Of a DNA stretch of 64,000 nucleotides, positions 1-9,063 are shown piece by piece. The position numbers and the translations under genes are program-made. Positions within the stretch are counted from its first letter, which is position 1. Every line of letters begins with the position of its first letter. The stretch lies in NCBI RefSeq assembly GCF_002743255.1, contig NZ_PDYY01000005.1, positions 124,001 to 188,000 on the forward strand, written 5' to 3'. The notes beneath the pieces were generated by a model. It saw only the letters and a list, made by a program, of their open reading frames with translations, made no database searches and had not been told where the DNA came from. The stretch comes from Sporosarcina sp. P2 (lineage in GTDB: Bacteria > Bacillota > Bacilli > Bacillales_A > Planococcaceae).

Positions 1-15
1 GTAGAAGGAACCTGA
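1..15 (+). CDS. C-terminal end of an upstream gene, probably cheD
   Basis: Only four in-frame codons (V-E-G-T) and a TGA are present before the sigD ribosome binding site. The identity is inferred solely from the cheD-sigD order of B. subtilis; four residues cannot support a call. The frame choice is also uncertain because all upstream sequence is missing. Confidence 0.3.
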   Translation, partial: VEGT

Positions 16-34
16 CAGGAAAGGCGTGAATTCG

Positions 35-811
35 ATGACAAATCAAGATGTAACTGAACGACATCAGTGGAAGTTATGGATCGAAAACCGTGATCCTGAT
101 GCAGGTGATATGCTAGTACGAATGTATACACCTCTTGTGAATTATCACGTCCAACGAATCAGTGCTGGACTGCCGAAAAACGTATCACGTGATGAAATCA
201 AATCTCTTGGTTATCAAGGGCTTTTCGACGCGTTAACGAAATTTGATCCTTCGCGTGATTTGAAATTCGACACATACGCTTCATTCCGGATTCGGGGTAC
301 AATTATAGATGGTTTAAGAAAAGAAGATTGGTTATCACGTTCCCTAAGAGAAAAAACTAAGAAAATGGATGAAGAAATTAGTAAGCTCGAACAGTCCTAC
401 TTGCGAACGGTGACACCCGAGGAAGTAGCAGATCATTTAGGCGTTACAACAGATCAAGTCTATCAAACTATGCATGAACAGTATTTTGCCAATGTATTGT
501 CCATTGATGAAAAAATGAATGATGAAGATGATCACGATCAAACCTTTGTATTGCAGGATGATCAAACGAAAACACCTGAACAACAAGCGGTCAAAGGCGA
601 ATTGATTGAAGACTTGATAACGAAAATCAAAGAACTAAATGAAAACGAACAATTGGTACTTAGTTTGTTTTACCAGGAAGATATGACGCTAACAGAAATT
701 GGAGAAATTTTAAGCTTATCTACATCGAGAATCTCACAAATACATTCAAAAGCATTATTTAAGTTACGGTCGCTGTTGGCGGCTGAAATTACCGACGGAG
801 GGATTTTATGA
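35..811 (+). CDS. sigD: RNA polymerase sigma factor SigD (FliA family, flagellar/motility)
   Basis: Directs RNA polymerase to late flagellar, chemotaxis and autolysin promoters. The protein has sigma-70 region 2 near residues 20-95 (LGYQGLFDALTKFDPSRDLK, then the FRIRGTIIDGLRK segment), region 3 around 120-165 (TPEEVADHLGV) and region 4 near 195-250 (helix-turn-helix LTEIGEILSLSTSRISQIHS). This is the complete FliA architecture at the usual length of about 255 aa. I chose the ATG at 35 over the in-frame GTG at 26 because the AGGAAAGG site ends at 25, adjacent to the GTG but about 9 nt from the ATG. Its TGA overlaps the next ATG (ATGA), so translation of the following gene is likely coupled. 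Confidence 0.95.
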   Translation: MTNQDVTERHQWKLWIENRDPDAGDMLVRMYTPLVNYHVQRISAGLPKNVSRDEIKSLGYQGLFDALTKFDPSRDLKFDTYASFRIRGTIIDGLRKEDWLSRSLREKTKKMDEEISKLEQSYLRTVTPEEVADHLGVTTDQVYQTMHEQYFANVLSIDEKMNDEDDHDQTFVLQDDQTKTPEQQAVKGELIEDLITKIKELNENEQLVLSLFYQEDMTLTEIGEILSLSTSRISQIHSKALFKLRSLLAAEITDGGIL

Positions 812-1104
812 GTTTGAAAGCTATCGAACTTCAAATTGCTATCCCGAAGACATTTGAGGCAGGTAAAATAGCGGAGCAAAAGCAGCAACAGTCTCAACTT
901 GCTCAAGACAGTGCCAATTTGCAAACAGAAAAACAAGCCTTAAAAAGCAAGGAAACGGTTTTAAAATCATCTCCATATGCAAAAATGGATGGAGATCATC
1001 AGCAGCCTAGCGAAGAGTCACAACAACAACAAGAAAAAAAAGAGAAAGAACAACAGCAAGCCAAGCATCCGTTTAAAGGTTCGTTCGTTGATTACAGTGG
1101 ATAA
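808..1104 (+). CDS. Conserved uncharacterised small protein between sigD and swrB
   Basis: A 98-residue, highly charged protein that overlaps the sigD stop by four bases. The N-terminus (MSLKAIELQIAIPKTFEAGK) and the C-terminus (HPFKGSFVDYSG) look ordered. The middle is a Gln/Lys/Glu-rich, probably coiled or disordered stretch (residues 25-85) containing QQQQEKKEKEQQQ. There is no signal peptide or membrane segment. From memory, proteins with similar ends follow sigD in other Bacillales, but I know of no assigned function. Its position in the sigD transcript points to motility. The reading frame ends just inside the start region of the next gene, so the three genes are probably translated in tandem. 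Confidence 0.7.
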   Translation: MSLKAIELQIAIPKTFEAGKIAEQKQQQSQLAQDSANLQTEKQALKSKETVLKSSPYAKMDGDHQQPSEESQQQQEKKEKEQQQAKHPFKGSFVDYSG

Positions 1105-1108
1105 TAGT

Positions 1109-1621
1109 ATGGGAATTTTACTAGCTCTTTTGTTCATCTTACAAATTATCGGATTTATGGTCATGACATTGCTGTACGTAAAAATTACAAAATTTAATAA
1201 TCTGGAGAAAAAGCAACAACGTCTTATGAAAGAAATGGATCAATCCATATTAGCTTATCTAGGAGAAATCAAAGAAGAAAACGATCGTTTGATTCATCAA
1301 TTGAATCAACGAACGGATGCTCAAATGAAGCCCACCACAAACTCAGCTCCAAGCGAACAGTCAATAACAGAAGTGTCTGATTCGAGACAGAAGCCACATC
1401 CGGTTCCTTTACATTTCGCTTTACGTTCCTACCAAAAGACGGTGGAAACTGAAAAGAATGTGAAAGAAAAGAATTCAGAACTACATTCAAAATCATTTGA
1501 CGACCTGGACGACAAAGAAAAAGCCAAACAGCTGTATGCCGAAGGTAAATCAATAGAGGATATTGCAAGAAAGTTGAAAAAAGGTAAGACGGAAATCGAA
1601 TTGATAATTAAGTTTGACTGA
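1109..1621 (+). CDS. swrB: SwrB/YlxL-like membrane-anchored flagellar assembly factor
   Basis: About 170 aa. An N-terminal hydrophobic segment (residues 2-25, GILLALLFILQIIGFMVMTL) should anchor it in the membrane. A coiled-coil/polar linker follows, and then a C-terminal helix-turn-helix-like module (near 130-170, KAKQLYAEGKSIEDIARKLK). This layout and the position right after sigD match SwrB, which in B. subtilis promotes assembly of the flagellar secretion apparatus. The start is uncertain: ATG 1109, GTG 1097 and TTG 1088 are all in frame, and the only weak ribosome site is AAAGGT near 1076-1080. Translation may be coupled to the preceding gene, which ends at 1104. It closes the motility operon. 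Confidence 0.7.
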   Translation: MGILLALLFILQIIGFMVMTLLYVKITKFNNLEKKQQRLMKEMDQSILAYLGEIKEENDRLIHQLNQRTDAQMKPTTNSAPSEQSITEVSDSRQKPHPVPLHFALRSYQKTVETEKNVKEKNSELHSKSFDDLDDKEKAKQLYAEGKSIEDIARKLKKGKTEIELIIKFD

Positions 1622-1636
1622 AGTTACACACAGTAG

Positions 1637-1774
1637 TTGCAAACAACGTAGAGTTGTGTTAATTTAATAGATGGTATTACTACACACGCGTGCGGATGAA
1701 TGAGTGGGTGCCATTATGGTCACTTATTCGTAGGAAGTACGCGGAGGACAAAAAACCAATAGGAGGAATTAAAC
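1637..1774 (+). promoter_or_regulatory. rpsB upstream region: weak promoter and structured leader
   Basis: A possible promoter is TTGCAA (1637-1642), a 17-nt spacer and a poor -10 TAATTT (1660-1665). The inverted repeat ACAAC/GTTGT lies inside the spacer (1643-1657). The transcript would fold a hairpin with arms GAATGAGTG (1698-1706) and CACTTATTC (1721-1729; one G-U pair), flanked by CGCGT (1687-1691) pairing with ACGCG (1739-1743). This resembles an autogenous ribosomal-protein leader, but I cannot match it to a known family. Confidence 0.45.
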
Positions 1775-2512
1775 ATGTCAGTAATCTCAATGAAACAATT
1801 GCTAGAAGCTGGTGTACATTTCGGACACCAAACACGTCGTTGGAATCCAAAAATGAAGAAATTTATTTTCGTGGAGCGTAACGGCATCTATATTATCGAC
1901 CTTCAAAAAACGGTCAAAAAATTAGAGGAAGCTTACAACTTCATGCGCCAAGTCGGTGCGGATGGTGGTAAAGTTCTTTTCGTAGGTACGAAGAAACAAG
2001 CACAAGAAGCAATCAAAGAAGAAGCAGAACGTGCTGGAATGTATTACATCAACCAACGTTGGTTGGGTGGAACATTGACGAACTTCGGTACTATTCAAAA
2101 ACGTGTAGCGCGTATGAAAGCTATTGAGAAAATGGAAGAGGATGGCACGTTCGACGTACTTCCTAAAAAAGAAGTTTCTCAATTAAATAAAGAACACGAG
2201 CGTCTTGTGAAATTCCTAGGCGGTATCCGTGACATGAAAGGCTTGCCTGATGTAATCTTTATCGTAGATCCACGTAAAGAGCGTATCGCGGTAGCTGAAG
2301 CAATCAAATTGAATATTCCACTCGTTGGAATCGTTGATACTAACTGTGATCCGGACGAAATCGACTATGTCATCCCTGCGAACGACGATGCAATCCGCGC
2401 AGTACGTTTACTTACAAGCAAAATGGCAGATGCTTTGATTGAATCCCGTCAAGGTGAAGACGACGAAGTAGCTGAAACAGTAAACGAAACAGCAACTGTT
2501 ACTGCAGACTGA
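1775..2512 (+). CDS. rpsB: 30S ribosomal protein S2
   Basis: Structural protein of the small subunit, needed for S1 docking and for the platform. The sequence is a typical full-length bacterial S2 of 245 aa, opening with [20 protein letters not shown]. Inner signatures such as [12 protein letters not shown], the [17 protein letters not shown] segment and [10 protein letters not shown] are intact. The C-terminus is an acidic, low-complexity tail ([18 protein letters not shown]). Start ATG has the strong site AGGAGGAA eight bases upstream. A terminator hairpin separates it from tsf, so the two genes share a transcript only through read-through. Confidence 0.98.
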   Translation: MSVISMKQLLEAGVHFGHQTRRWNPKMKKFIFVERNGIYIIDLQKTVKKLEEAYNFMRQVGADGGKVLFVGTKKQAQEAIKEEAERAGMYYINQRWLGGTLTNFGTIQKRVARMKAIEKMEEDGTFDVLPKKEVSQLNKEHERLVKFLGGIRDMKGLPDVIFIVDPRKERIAVAEAIKLNIPLVGIVDTNCDPDEIDYVIPANDDAIRAVRLLTSKMADALIESRQGEDDEVAETVNETATVTAD

Positions 2513-2526
2513 AATGAGTACATGAT

Positions 2527-2563
2527 GAGACGATAAGTGGCGTACCCCTTATCGTCTCTTTTT
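2527..2563 (+). terminator. Intrinsic terminator/attenuator between rpsB and tsf
   Basis: A perfect 11-bp stem, GAGACGATAAG (2527-2537) with CTTATCGTCTC (2548-2558), followed by a run of T. Confidence 0.9.
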
Positions 2564-2610
2564 AAAGCAAAAAGAAATTTCAAATGATATCTAATAGGAG
2601 GAATTTTCAA

Positions 2611-3498
2611 ATGGCAACAATTACAGCCCAAATGGTTAAAGAACTTCGTGAAAAAACAGGCGCAGGTATGATGGACTGCAAAAAGGCATTAACTAAAGTA
2701 GACGGTGACATGACTGCAGCAATGGAGTATATGCGTGAAAAAGGCCTTTCAAGTGCAGCGAAAAAAGCAGATCGTATTGCAGCTGAAGGTGTTGCAAACA
2801 TTTTAGTTCAAGGTAATGATGCAGTTATACTTGAAGTGAATGCTGAGACAGACTTCGTAGCAAAAAACGAAGGCTTCCAAACTCTTGTTAAGGAAATTTC
2901 TGAGTTCTTACTTGCAACGAAACCTGCTTCAGTAGAAGAAGCTAACGCAGCGAAATTAGACAACGGTTTGACAGTGTCTGAACACATTTCAAACGCAGTA
3001 GCTAAAATTGGAGAGAAAATTACTCTTCGCCGTTTTGTAATCCGTGAGAAAACAGATCAAGACGCTTTTGGTCCTTACCTACACATGGGCGGACGTATTG
3101 CCGTGTTGACTGTTCTTGAAGGTTCAACAGATTCTGAGGCAGCGAAAGATGTAGCAATGCATATCGCAGCAATGAATCCAAAATACATTTCACGCGACGA
3201 AGTATCTGCTGACGAAGTAGAAAAAGAGCGTAATGTATTGACTGAGCAAGCTTTAAACGAAGGTAAGCCAGAAAATATCGTAGCGAAAATGGTAGAAGGA
3301 CGTCTTGGAAAATATTTCGAGGAAATCTGTGTCTTGGATCAAGCTTTCGTTAAGAATTCTGATCAAAAAGTTCGCGATTTCGTGAAAACAACTGGCGGAA
3401 CATTAGTAGAGTTTATTCGTTATGAAGTAGGCGAAGGTATTGAAAAGCGTGAAGACAACTTTGCAGACGAAGTAATGAGCCAAGTAAAAGGTAACTAA
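2611..3498 (+). CDS. tsf: Elongation factor Ts
   Basis: Nucleotide exchange factor that regenerates EF-Tu-GTP. The 295-aa protein starts with the UBA-like N-terminal domain (residues 1-55, [19 protein letters not shown]). The TDFVAKN motif near residue 80, which contacts EF-Tu, is present, followed by the dimerisation/core domains. Length and motifs are normal for Bacillales. ATG 2611 has AGGAGGAA nine bases upstream, so I rejected the longer in-frame opening at 2584. It is flanked by terminator hairpins on both sides. Confidence 0.98.
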   Translation: MATITAQMVKELREKTGAGMMDCKKALTKVDGDMTAAMEYMREKGLSSAAKKADRIAAEGVANILVQGNDAVILEVNAETDFVAKNEGFQTLVKEISEFLLATKPASVEEANAAKLDNGLTVSEHISNAVAKIGEKITLRRFVIREKTDQDAFGPYLHMGGRIAVLTVLEGSTDSEAAKDVAMHIAAMNPKYISRDEVSADEVEKERNVLTEQALNEGKPENIVAKMVEGRLGKYFEEICVLDQAFVKNSDQKVRDFVKTTGGTLVEFIRYEVGEGIEKREDNFADEVMSQVKGN

Positions 3499-3515
3499 GT
3501 ATAATCCAATCGTAC

Positions 3516-3549
3516 AGAGGGGCACATCCATCATGTGTTCCTCTTTTTT
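3516..3549 (+). terminator. Intrinsic terminator/attenuator between tsf and pyrH
   Basis: Arms AGAGGGGCACAT (3516-3527) and ATGTGTTCCTCT (3533-3544) form a stem followed by six T. Confidence 0.85.
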
Positions 3550-3577
3550 GAGAATAGGAAATTGCAGGAGGGCCAAC

Positions 3578-4306
3578 ATGAGTATTCCAAAATATAAGCG
3601 CATCGTGTTAAAATTAAGTGGGGAAGCATTAGCTGGAGACCAAGGCTTCGGATTGTCTCCGGAAGTTGTTAAATCAGTTGCAAGCCAAGTGAAAGAAGTA
3701 GTAGAACTTGGTGTAGAAGTAGCAGTAGTGGTAGGTGGCGGAAACATTTGGCGTGGGAAAGTCGGAAGTGAAATGGGAATGGACCGTACAACAGCTGACT
3801 ACATGGGAATGCTTGCAACGGTTATGAACTCACTTGCTCTTCAGGATGCCCTTGAAAAGCTAGGACCAGAAACACGAGTAATGTCTTCCATTGACATGAG
3901 ACAAGTAGCTGAACCTTACATACGTCGGAAAGCAATCCGTCATCTAGAGAAAAAACGTGTCGTAATATTTGCGGCAGGAACGGGTAATCCTTATTTCTCC
4001 ACAGACACAACGGCTGCCTTGCGTGCTGCTGAAATCGAAGCGGATGTCATTTTAATGGCGAAGAACAACGTTGACGGTGTGTATTCTGCTGATCCGATGA
4101 AGGACTCCACAGCTACTAAATACTTAGAACTGTCCTATCTTGAAGTGATTAGTCAAGGACTTGAAGTGATGGATTCCACTGCTTCGACTCTATGTATGGA
4201 CAATGATATCCCGCTCGTAGTATTCTCAATTATGGATAATGGTAATATTAAAAAAGCCGTACTAGGTGATGAAATCGGGACGGTCGTCAGGAGGAATAAG
4301 CAATGA
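3578..4306 (+). CDS. pyrH: UMP kinase (uridylate kinase)
   Basis: Phosphorylates UMP to UDP with ATP in pyrimidine synthesis. The 242-aa amino-acid-kinase fold is intact: [14 protein letters not shown] near the N-terminus (ATP/phosphate loop), [11 protein letters not shown] around 50-60, [17 protein letters not shown] for UMP and hexamer contacts, and [13 protein letters not shown] near 140. The ATG at 3578 aligns with the family start and has GCAGGAGG upstream. The longer frame starting at 3533 would run through the terminator stem and is rejected. The TGA overlaps the frr start by four bases, indicating coupling. Confidence 0.97.
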   Translation: MSIPKYKRIVLKLSGEALAGDQGFGLSPEVVKSVASQVKEVVELGVEVAVVVGGGNIWRGKVGSEMGMDRTTADYMGMLATVMNSLALQDALEKLGPETRVMSSIDMRQVAEPYIRRKAIRHLEKKRVVIFAAGTGNPYFSTDTTAALRAAEIEADVILMAKNNVDGVYSADPMKDSTATKYLELSYLEVISQGLEVMDSTASTLCMDNDIPLVVFSIMDNGNIKKAVLGDEIGTVVRRNKQ

Positions 4307-4860
4307 CAAAAGAAGTAATGGATCAGACGAGAGAACGTATGGATAAAGCGCATAGTGCCTATTCAAGACAGTTGGCATCTATTCGTGCTGGTAGAGCTAA
4401 CGCGAGCTTATTAGACAGAATTTCTGTTATTTATTATGGAGCACCTACACCATTAAACCAAATGGCTGGAATTTCTGTGCCAGAACCACGTTTGTTAGTA
4501 GTTCAGCCTTATGATAAGACTACAATTAGTGAAATCGAAAAAGCCATCATGAAATCAGACATCGGAATCACACCGTCTAACGATGGATCAGTTATTCGCT
4601 TAGCTGTACCTGCACTTACAGAAGAGCGTCGTAAAGATTTAGTGAAAGATGTAAAACGTGAAGCGGAAGATGCAAAAGTGGCGATTCGTAATGTTCGTCG
4701 TGACAGCAATGAAGATTTGAAGAAGCTTGAAAAAGATGCAGAAATTACTGAAGATGAATTACGCCGTTACAATGAACAAGTACAAAAGATGACAGATGAA
4801 TTTATCGAAAAGATTGACCAAACTGCAAAAGATAAAGAAAATGAAATCTTGGAAATCTGA
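4303..4860 (+). CDS. frr: Ribosome recycling factor
   Basis: Splits post-termination ribosomes together with EF-G. The 185-aa sequence has the standard two-domain pattern: helix 1 with [14 protein letters not shown], the beta domain with [12 protein letters not shown] and VVQPYDK, and long returning helices with [15 protein letters not shown] and [13 protein letters not shown]. It overlaps pyrH by four bases and has AGGAGGAATAAG immediately before its ATG. It is followed by a strong terminator. Confidence 0.98.
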   Translation: MTKEVMDQTRERMDKAHSAYSRQLASIRAGRANASLLDRISVIYYGAPTPLNQMAGISVPEPRLLVVQPYDKTTISEIEKAIMKSDIGITPSNDGSVIRLAVPALTEERRKDLVKDVKREAEDAKVAIRNVRRDSNEDLKKLEKDAEITEDELRRYNEQVQKMTDEFIEKIDQTAKDKENEILEI

Positions 4861-4882
4861 GTACAGAACTTTCTATAAGGAG

Positions 4883-4912
4883 GAGCGTCCTACTTTTAGG
4901 ACGCTCTTTTCT
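4883..4912 (+). terminator. Intrinsic terminator after frr
   Basis: A perfect 10-bp stem, GAGCGTCCTA (4883-4892) with TAGGACGCTC (4897-4906), then TTTT. It would end most rpsB-frr transcripts before uppS. Confidence 0.9.
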
Positions 4913-4992
4913 TTCTTTTGCATGCTATTTACCATGCAATTTGGTAGGATAGTCAGTAGGAGTATCCGAATTGAGCCAAGTGGGGGAACGCT

Positions 4993-5784
4993 ATGCTTAG
5001 AAAACTAATGGGAAAAAAAACGGCAGACATTCAGTTGCTGGACGAACGGATTGAAGCCGTTAAAAATAGACAAATTCCTAACCATGTGGCGATTATCATG
5101 GATGGAAACGGTAGATGGGCGAAGCAACGTAAAATGCCACGAATTGCAGGCCACCATGAAGGAATGAAAACGGTTCGGCAAATTACCAATTTTGCAAATG
5201 CCATGGGTGTAAAAGCACTCACCCTCTATGCATTTTCAACCGAAAATTGGAAGCGGCCCAGGATGGAAATTGACTTTTTAATGAATCTTCCGGGCGAGTT
5301 TCTTAATACGTATTTGCCTGAGTTAATGGAAAAAGGCATCAAAGTGGAAATGATCGGAGATATGGATGCGCTTCCGAGCCATACAGAAAAAGCGATTAAG
5401 AAAGCAATGGAACAAACTAAAGAAAATAAAGGGTTAATTTTGAATTTTGCTATGAATTATGGGAGTAGAGTAGAACTGGTTCATGCAATGAAAGAGATGG
5501 CAGAAGAAGTGGCTTCCGGAACATTAAAAGTGGAGGAAATTGATGAAGGTTTAATTGAATCCAAGCTAATGACAGCCCATTTGCCGGAACCTGACCTACT
5601 AATTCGCACAAGTGGTGAAGTACGTTTGTCTAATTTTATGCTATGGCAACTTGCCTATGCGGAATTCATTTTTACGGATGTATTATGGCCAGATTACGAT
5701 GAAGACTGCTTTTTACAAGCAATAGAAGATTTCCAAAAAAGAAATCGACGCTTTGGAAGCTTGGAAGGAGATCAGAAAAGATGA
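4993..5784 (+). CDS. uppS: Undecaprenyl diphosphate synthase (isoprenyl transferase)
   Basis: Adds isopentenyl units in cis to farnesyl diphosphate to make the C55 lipid carrier for peptidoglycan and wall polymers. The catalytic IIMDGNGRWAKQR motif lies near residues 33-45. The substrate-binding YAFSTENWKRP is near 77, and the C-terminal RTSGEVRLSNFMLWQ is near 208-222. The length of 263 aa is normal. ATG 4993 follows a GGGGGAACG site. It shares an ATGA overlap with cdsA, so phospholipid and cell-wall lipid synthesis genes are coupled. Confidence 0.96.
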   Translation: MLRKLMGKKTADIQLLDERIEAVKNRQIPNHVAIIMDGNGRWAKQRKMPRIAGHHEGMKTVRQITNFANAMGVKALTLYAFSTENWKRPRMEIDFLMNLPGEFLNTYLPELMEKGIKVEMIGDMDALPSHTEKAIKKAMEQTKENKGLILNFAMNYGSRVELVHAMKEMAEEVASGTLKVEEIDEGLIESKLMTAHLPEPDLLIRTSGEVRLSNFMLWQLAYAEFIFTDVLWPDYDEDCFLQAIEDFQKRNRRFGSLEGDQKR

Positions 5785-6575
5785 AGCAAAGAATCATCAC
5801 TGCTATTGTAGCTCTCGTGTTTTTTGTGCCATTGATTATCATTGGTGGATTACCGTTTATAATGATGATTTTTGCGATATCTACGATTGGTTTATACGAA
5901 CTACTGCGTATGCGTAATATGTCTCTTTTTTCTATCGGCGGATTACTCTCTTGGTTACTTCTGCTCGTCATTTTACTACCATCAAGGTGGACAGAACAGG
6001 TTGAAAGTTTCCTGAGTTTAGAAAAGCTTGAAATGATCTATGTATTGATATTATTGTTATTGGTTTATACTGTAATAATGAAAAATAAATGGACATTCGA
6101 AGATATTGCATTCAGTGCAATTAGTGCGCTGTATGTTGGTATTGGTTTTTATTATTTGATCGAAACTCGACTATTCGGTTTAGAGTACATAGGCTACGCA
6201 TTACTCATTATCTGGTCAACAGATTCTGGTGCGTATTTTGTTGGACGTAAAATAGGAAAACGAAAATTATGGCCGGATATTTCACCTAATAAAACGATTG
6301 AAGGATTTATTGGAGGGATAATTTCTGCGGTCGTGATTACGTTGATTTATAATATGTTCTACCCTATCGCCACGTCATTCGTGTCGTTTATTCTCATTAC
6401 AATAGTGGCATCAATTGTAGGACAAATGGGTGACTTAGTTGAATCAGCACTGAAACGTTTCTATAACGTGAAAGATTCAGGGAAGCTGCTGCCTGGACAT
6501 GGAGGCGTTTTGGACCGATTTGACAGTTTACTGTTTGTACTCCCGTTGCTTCACTTTGTTCAATTCATAGGATAA
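5781..6575 (+). CDS. cdsA: Phosphatidate cytidylyltransferase (CDP-diacylglycerol synthase)
   Basis: Makes CDP-diacylglycerol from phosphatidate and CTP, the precursor used by PgsA further along in this window. It is an integral membrane protein of 264 aa with about seven to eight hydrophobic segments. The CdsA signature is intact at the C-terminal end: [20 protein letters not shown] followed by VLDRFDS. The [12 protein letters not shown] and [12 protein letters not shown] motifs precede it. It overlaps uppS by four bases and lies 19 bases upstream of dxr. Confidence 0.96.
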   Translation: MKQRIITAIVALVFFVPLIIIGGLPFIMMIFAISTIGLYELLRMRNMSLFSIGGLLSWLLLLVILLPSRWTEQVESFLSLEKLEMIYVLILLLLVYTVIMKNKWTFEDIAFSAISALYVGIGFYYLIETRLFGLEYIGYALLIIWSTDSGAYFVGRKIGKRKLWPDISPNKTIEGFIGGIISAVVITLIYNMFYPIATSFVSFILITIVASIVGQMGDLVESALKRFYNVKDSGKLLPGHGGVLDRFDSLLFVLPLLHFVQFIG

Positions 6576-6594
6576 TGGAAAGGAAGTTCATAAT

Positions 6595-7749
6595 ATGAAG
6601 AAAATCAATTTGCTTGGTGCCACGGGTTCAATCGGGACTCAAACATTAAGCATTATTGCAGCTCATCCTGATCGCTTTGAATTAACAGCGATGTCGGCAG
6701 GAAGAAATATACAAAAAACAAGTGAAATCATTACAAGATTTCAACCCAAATTAGTTTCTGTTTTAGAAGCGGCGGATGCAGAGCGCCTAAAAAAAGAATT
6801 TCCTAAAATTCAATTCGTTCATGGTGATGAAGGATTAATTGAAGCGGCAGTTGGACTGGAAGCAGATGTCTTGCTAAACTCAGTAATTGGAAGTGTAGGA
6901 CTAAGACCGACACTTGCGGCGATCAAAGCCGGCATGACGATTGCCATTGCGAATAAAGAAACACTGGTGGCAGCCGGTAATCTTGTCGTAGAAGCAGCAC
7001 AACGTCATAATGTTCCACTTGTTCCAGTAGATAGTGAACACTCTGCATTATTCCAGTCGTTAAATGGTGAGAATCCGAAGAGAGTCACAAATTTGATATT
7101 AACAGCATCTGGTGGAAGCTTTAGGGACTACACGCGGGATCAACTTCAGCACGTTACAGTAGAACAAGCACTCGCGCATCCAAACTGGTCGATGGGTAAT
7201 AAACTAACTATCGACTCAGCAACGATGATGAACAAAGGGTTGGAAGTGATAGAAGCCCATCATTTATTTGCGATGCCATATGATCAAATAGAATGTCTAC
7301 TACATAAAGAAAGTATTATCCACTCGATGGTGGAGTTTGAAGATACAAGTGTCATGGCGCAACTAGGTTCACCAGATATGCGTGTTCCGATTCAATACGC
7401 ACTTACCTATCCGGATCGTATTCAAATGGCTGATGCTAAACGTCTTCGTCTCGATGAAATTGGCAAGTTACATTTCGAAAAAATGGATTATAAACGATTT
7501 AAAGCCTTGTCACTTGCATATGATGCAGGTAGGGAAGGAGGCACTATGCCTACAGCGATGAATGCGGCAAATGAAGTGGCGGTTCAACTGTTCATGGAAG
7601 GTCATATTCCTTTCTTGCAAATCGAAGAAATCATTGAAGACATAATGCAGCAGCATCAAACTATTCAAAATCCCGATTTGGAAGAAATTTTGGAGACAGA
7701 TCGCAATACGCGAAAAAAAGTCTATGGTATAGTGAAGTATCAAGATTAA
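6595..7749 (+). CDS. dxr: 1-deoxy-D-xylulose 5-phosphate reductoisomerase
   Basis: Converts DXP to MEP in the non-mevalonate isoprenoid pathway, feeding UppS. The protein (384 aa) opens with the NADPH-binding [13 protein letters not shown]. The metal- and substrate-binding motif [14 protein letters not shown] is near residue 145. TASGGSFRD and the [20 protein letters not shown] block are near 185-215, and [16 protein letters not shown] is near 312. All expected catalytic segments are present. Spacing to neighbours is short, so it is probably co-transcribed with cdsA and rasP. Confidence 0.97.
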   Translation: MKKINLLGATGSIGTQTLSIIAAHPDRFELTAMSAGRNIQKTSEIITRFQPKLVSVLEAADAERLKKEFPKIQFVHGDEGLIEAAVGLEADVLLNSVIGSVGLRPTLAAIKAGMTIAIANKETLVAAGNLVVEAAQRHNVPLVPVDSEHSALFQSLNGENPKRVTNLILTASGGSFRDYTRDQLQHVTVEQALAHPNWSMGNKLTIDSATMMNKGLEVIEAHHLFAMPYDQIECLLHKESIIHSMVEFEDTSVMAQLGSPDMRVPIQYALTYPDRIQMADAKRLRLDEIGKLHFEKMDYKRFKALSLAYDAGREGGTMPTAMNAANEVAVQLFMEGHIPFLQIEEIIEDIMQQHQTIQNPDLEEILETDRNTRKKVYGIVKYQD

Positions 7750-7785
7750 TTTCAGGCTATTATAGCCGGTGAAGGTGGTTACTGA

Positions 7786-9045
7786 ATGGAAACGGTTATT
7801 GCGTTTATAGTAATATTCGGGACACTTGTAGCATTTCATGAGTTTGGTCATTTCTTGTTTGCCAAGAAAGCTGGCATCATGGTTCGAGAGTTCGCTATTG
7901 GAATGGGACCTAAAATTTTAGCGATCCGCAAAGGTGAAACGCAATACACAATCCGCCTATTACCTATAGGGGGATATGTACGGATGGCTGGTGAAGATTT
8001 CGATACAGTTGAATTACAGCCAGGTTACCGTGTAGGATTATTATTGAATGCTCAAGACGAAATAGAAAAGATTTACTTAAATCGAAATGTTTCCAATCCG
8101 AATATTTTAAACGTGGAAGTTGAGTCATCCGATCTCGATAAAAAATTATATATTGAAGGATATGACGAAGATGGACAATTGGTTCATCTGAAAATTTCTA
8201 GAACAGCTTTGATTATTGAAAAAGGGCAGGAGACATTAATCGCTCCCTACGATCGTCAATTTGAGTCCAAATCATTGGGAAGCAGAGCATTGGCAATATT
8301 TGCAGGGCCGCTTTTCAATTTCATCTTGGCGTTTTTCATATTTCTAGCTCTTGGTTTAATGAATGGTGTACCAACCAATGAACCGATTATTTCGGAAGTG
8401 AAGTCGGATACGCCGGCGGAGATGGCTGGTATGAAAAAAGGTGACTTAATCACAGGAGTCGACGGTAAGTCGATTGATTCCTGGATGAAGTTTTCCGAAG
8501 CAATCCAAAAAAGCGCCGGAGTCCCGATGTCAATTGAAGTAGATCGGGCGGGTAAGCAAGTGGTTTTGGATGTAGTACCTGATACGGTGGAAGATGCTGG
8601 ACAGGAATTTGGTCAAATTGGTGTTATGTATTCAAGTCCATTAGAAAAAGGATTTATTAAATCCATAGTGTTCGGAGCCGAGCAGACTTATTCATGGACT
8701 GTGAAGATCTTTGAATTATTAGGTATGCTCATTACGGGTCAGTTCACAATAGACGCACTGTCGGGTCCAGTAGGAATCTATAAAGCGACAGAAGAAGTGG
8801 CTCAACACGGTATTTTCAATTTAATGAATTGGGGCGCTGTGCTAAGTATCAATCTAGGGATCATGAACTTACTGCCATTACCTGCGTTGGACGGCGGAAG
8901 ACTATTGTTCTTCTTGTTTGAAGGCTTAAGGGGTAAACCGATTGATAAACAAAAAGAAGGTATGGTGCATTTTGTAGGTATCATGTTATTAATGGTGTTG
9001 ATGCTTGTTGTGACATGGAATGACATCCAACGATTTTTCTTCTAA
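7786..9045 (+). CDS. rasP: Site-2 intramembrane metalloprotease RasP/RseP
   Basis: Cleaves transmembrane anti-sigma factors and remnant signal peptides within the membrane. The zinc-binding HEFGH is in the first membrane helix (residues 18-22). A PDZ domain lies around 190-280 (PAEMAGMKKGDLITGVDGKS). The third zinc ligand motif NLLPLPALDGGRL sits near 365, and a final transmembrane helix ends the protein. At 419 aa it is normal for the family. The position between dxr and proS is conserved with B. subtilis yluC/rasP. Confidence 0.95.
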   Translation: METVIAFIVIFGTLVAFHEFGHFLFAKKAGIMVREFAIGMGPKILAIRKGETQYTIRLLPIGGYVRMAGEDFDTVELQPGYRVGLLLNAQDEIEKIYLNRNVSNPNILNVEVESSDLDKKLYIEGYDEDGQLVHLKISRTALIIEKGQETLIAPYDRQFESKSLGSRALAIFAGPLFNFILAFFIFLALGLMNGVPTNEPIISEVKSDTPAEMAGMKKGDLITGVDGKSIDSWMKFSEAIQKSAGVPMSIEVDRAGKQVVLDVVPDTVEDAGQEFGQIGVMYSSPLEKGFIKSIVFGAEQTYSWTVKIFELLGMLITGQFTIDALSGPVGIYKATEEVAQHGIFNLMNWGAVLSINLGIMNLLPLPALDGGRLLFFLFEGLRGKPIDKQKEGMVHFVGIMLLMVLMLVVTWNDIQRFFF

Positions 9046-9063
9046 AAAAGGTGGAAGTATATG

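Noticed and set aside
9046..9063. T-box leader controlling proS
   Set aside because: Only about 15 bases separate rasP and proS, too short for a T-box, and proS is in the upstream operon.
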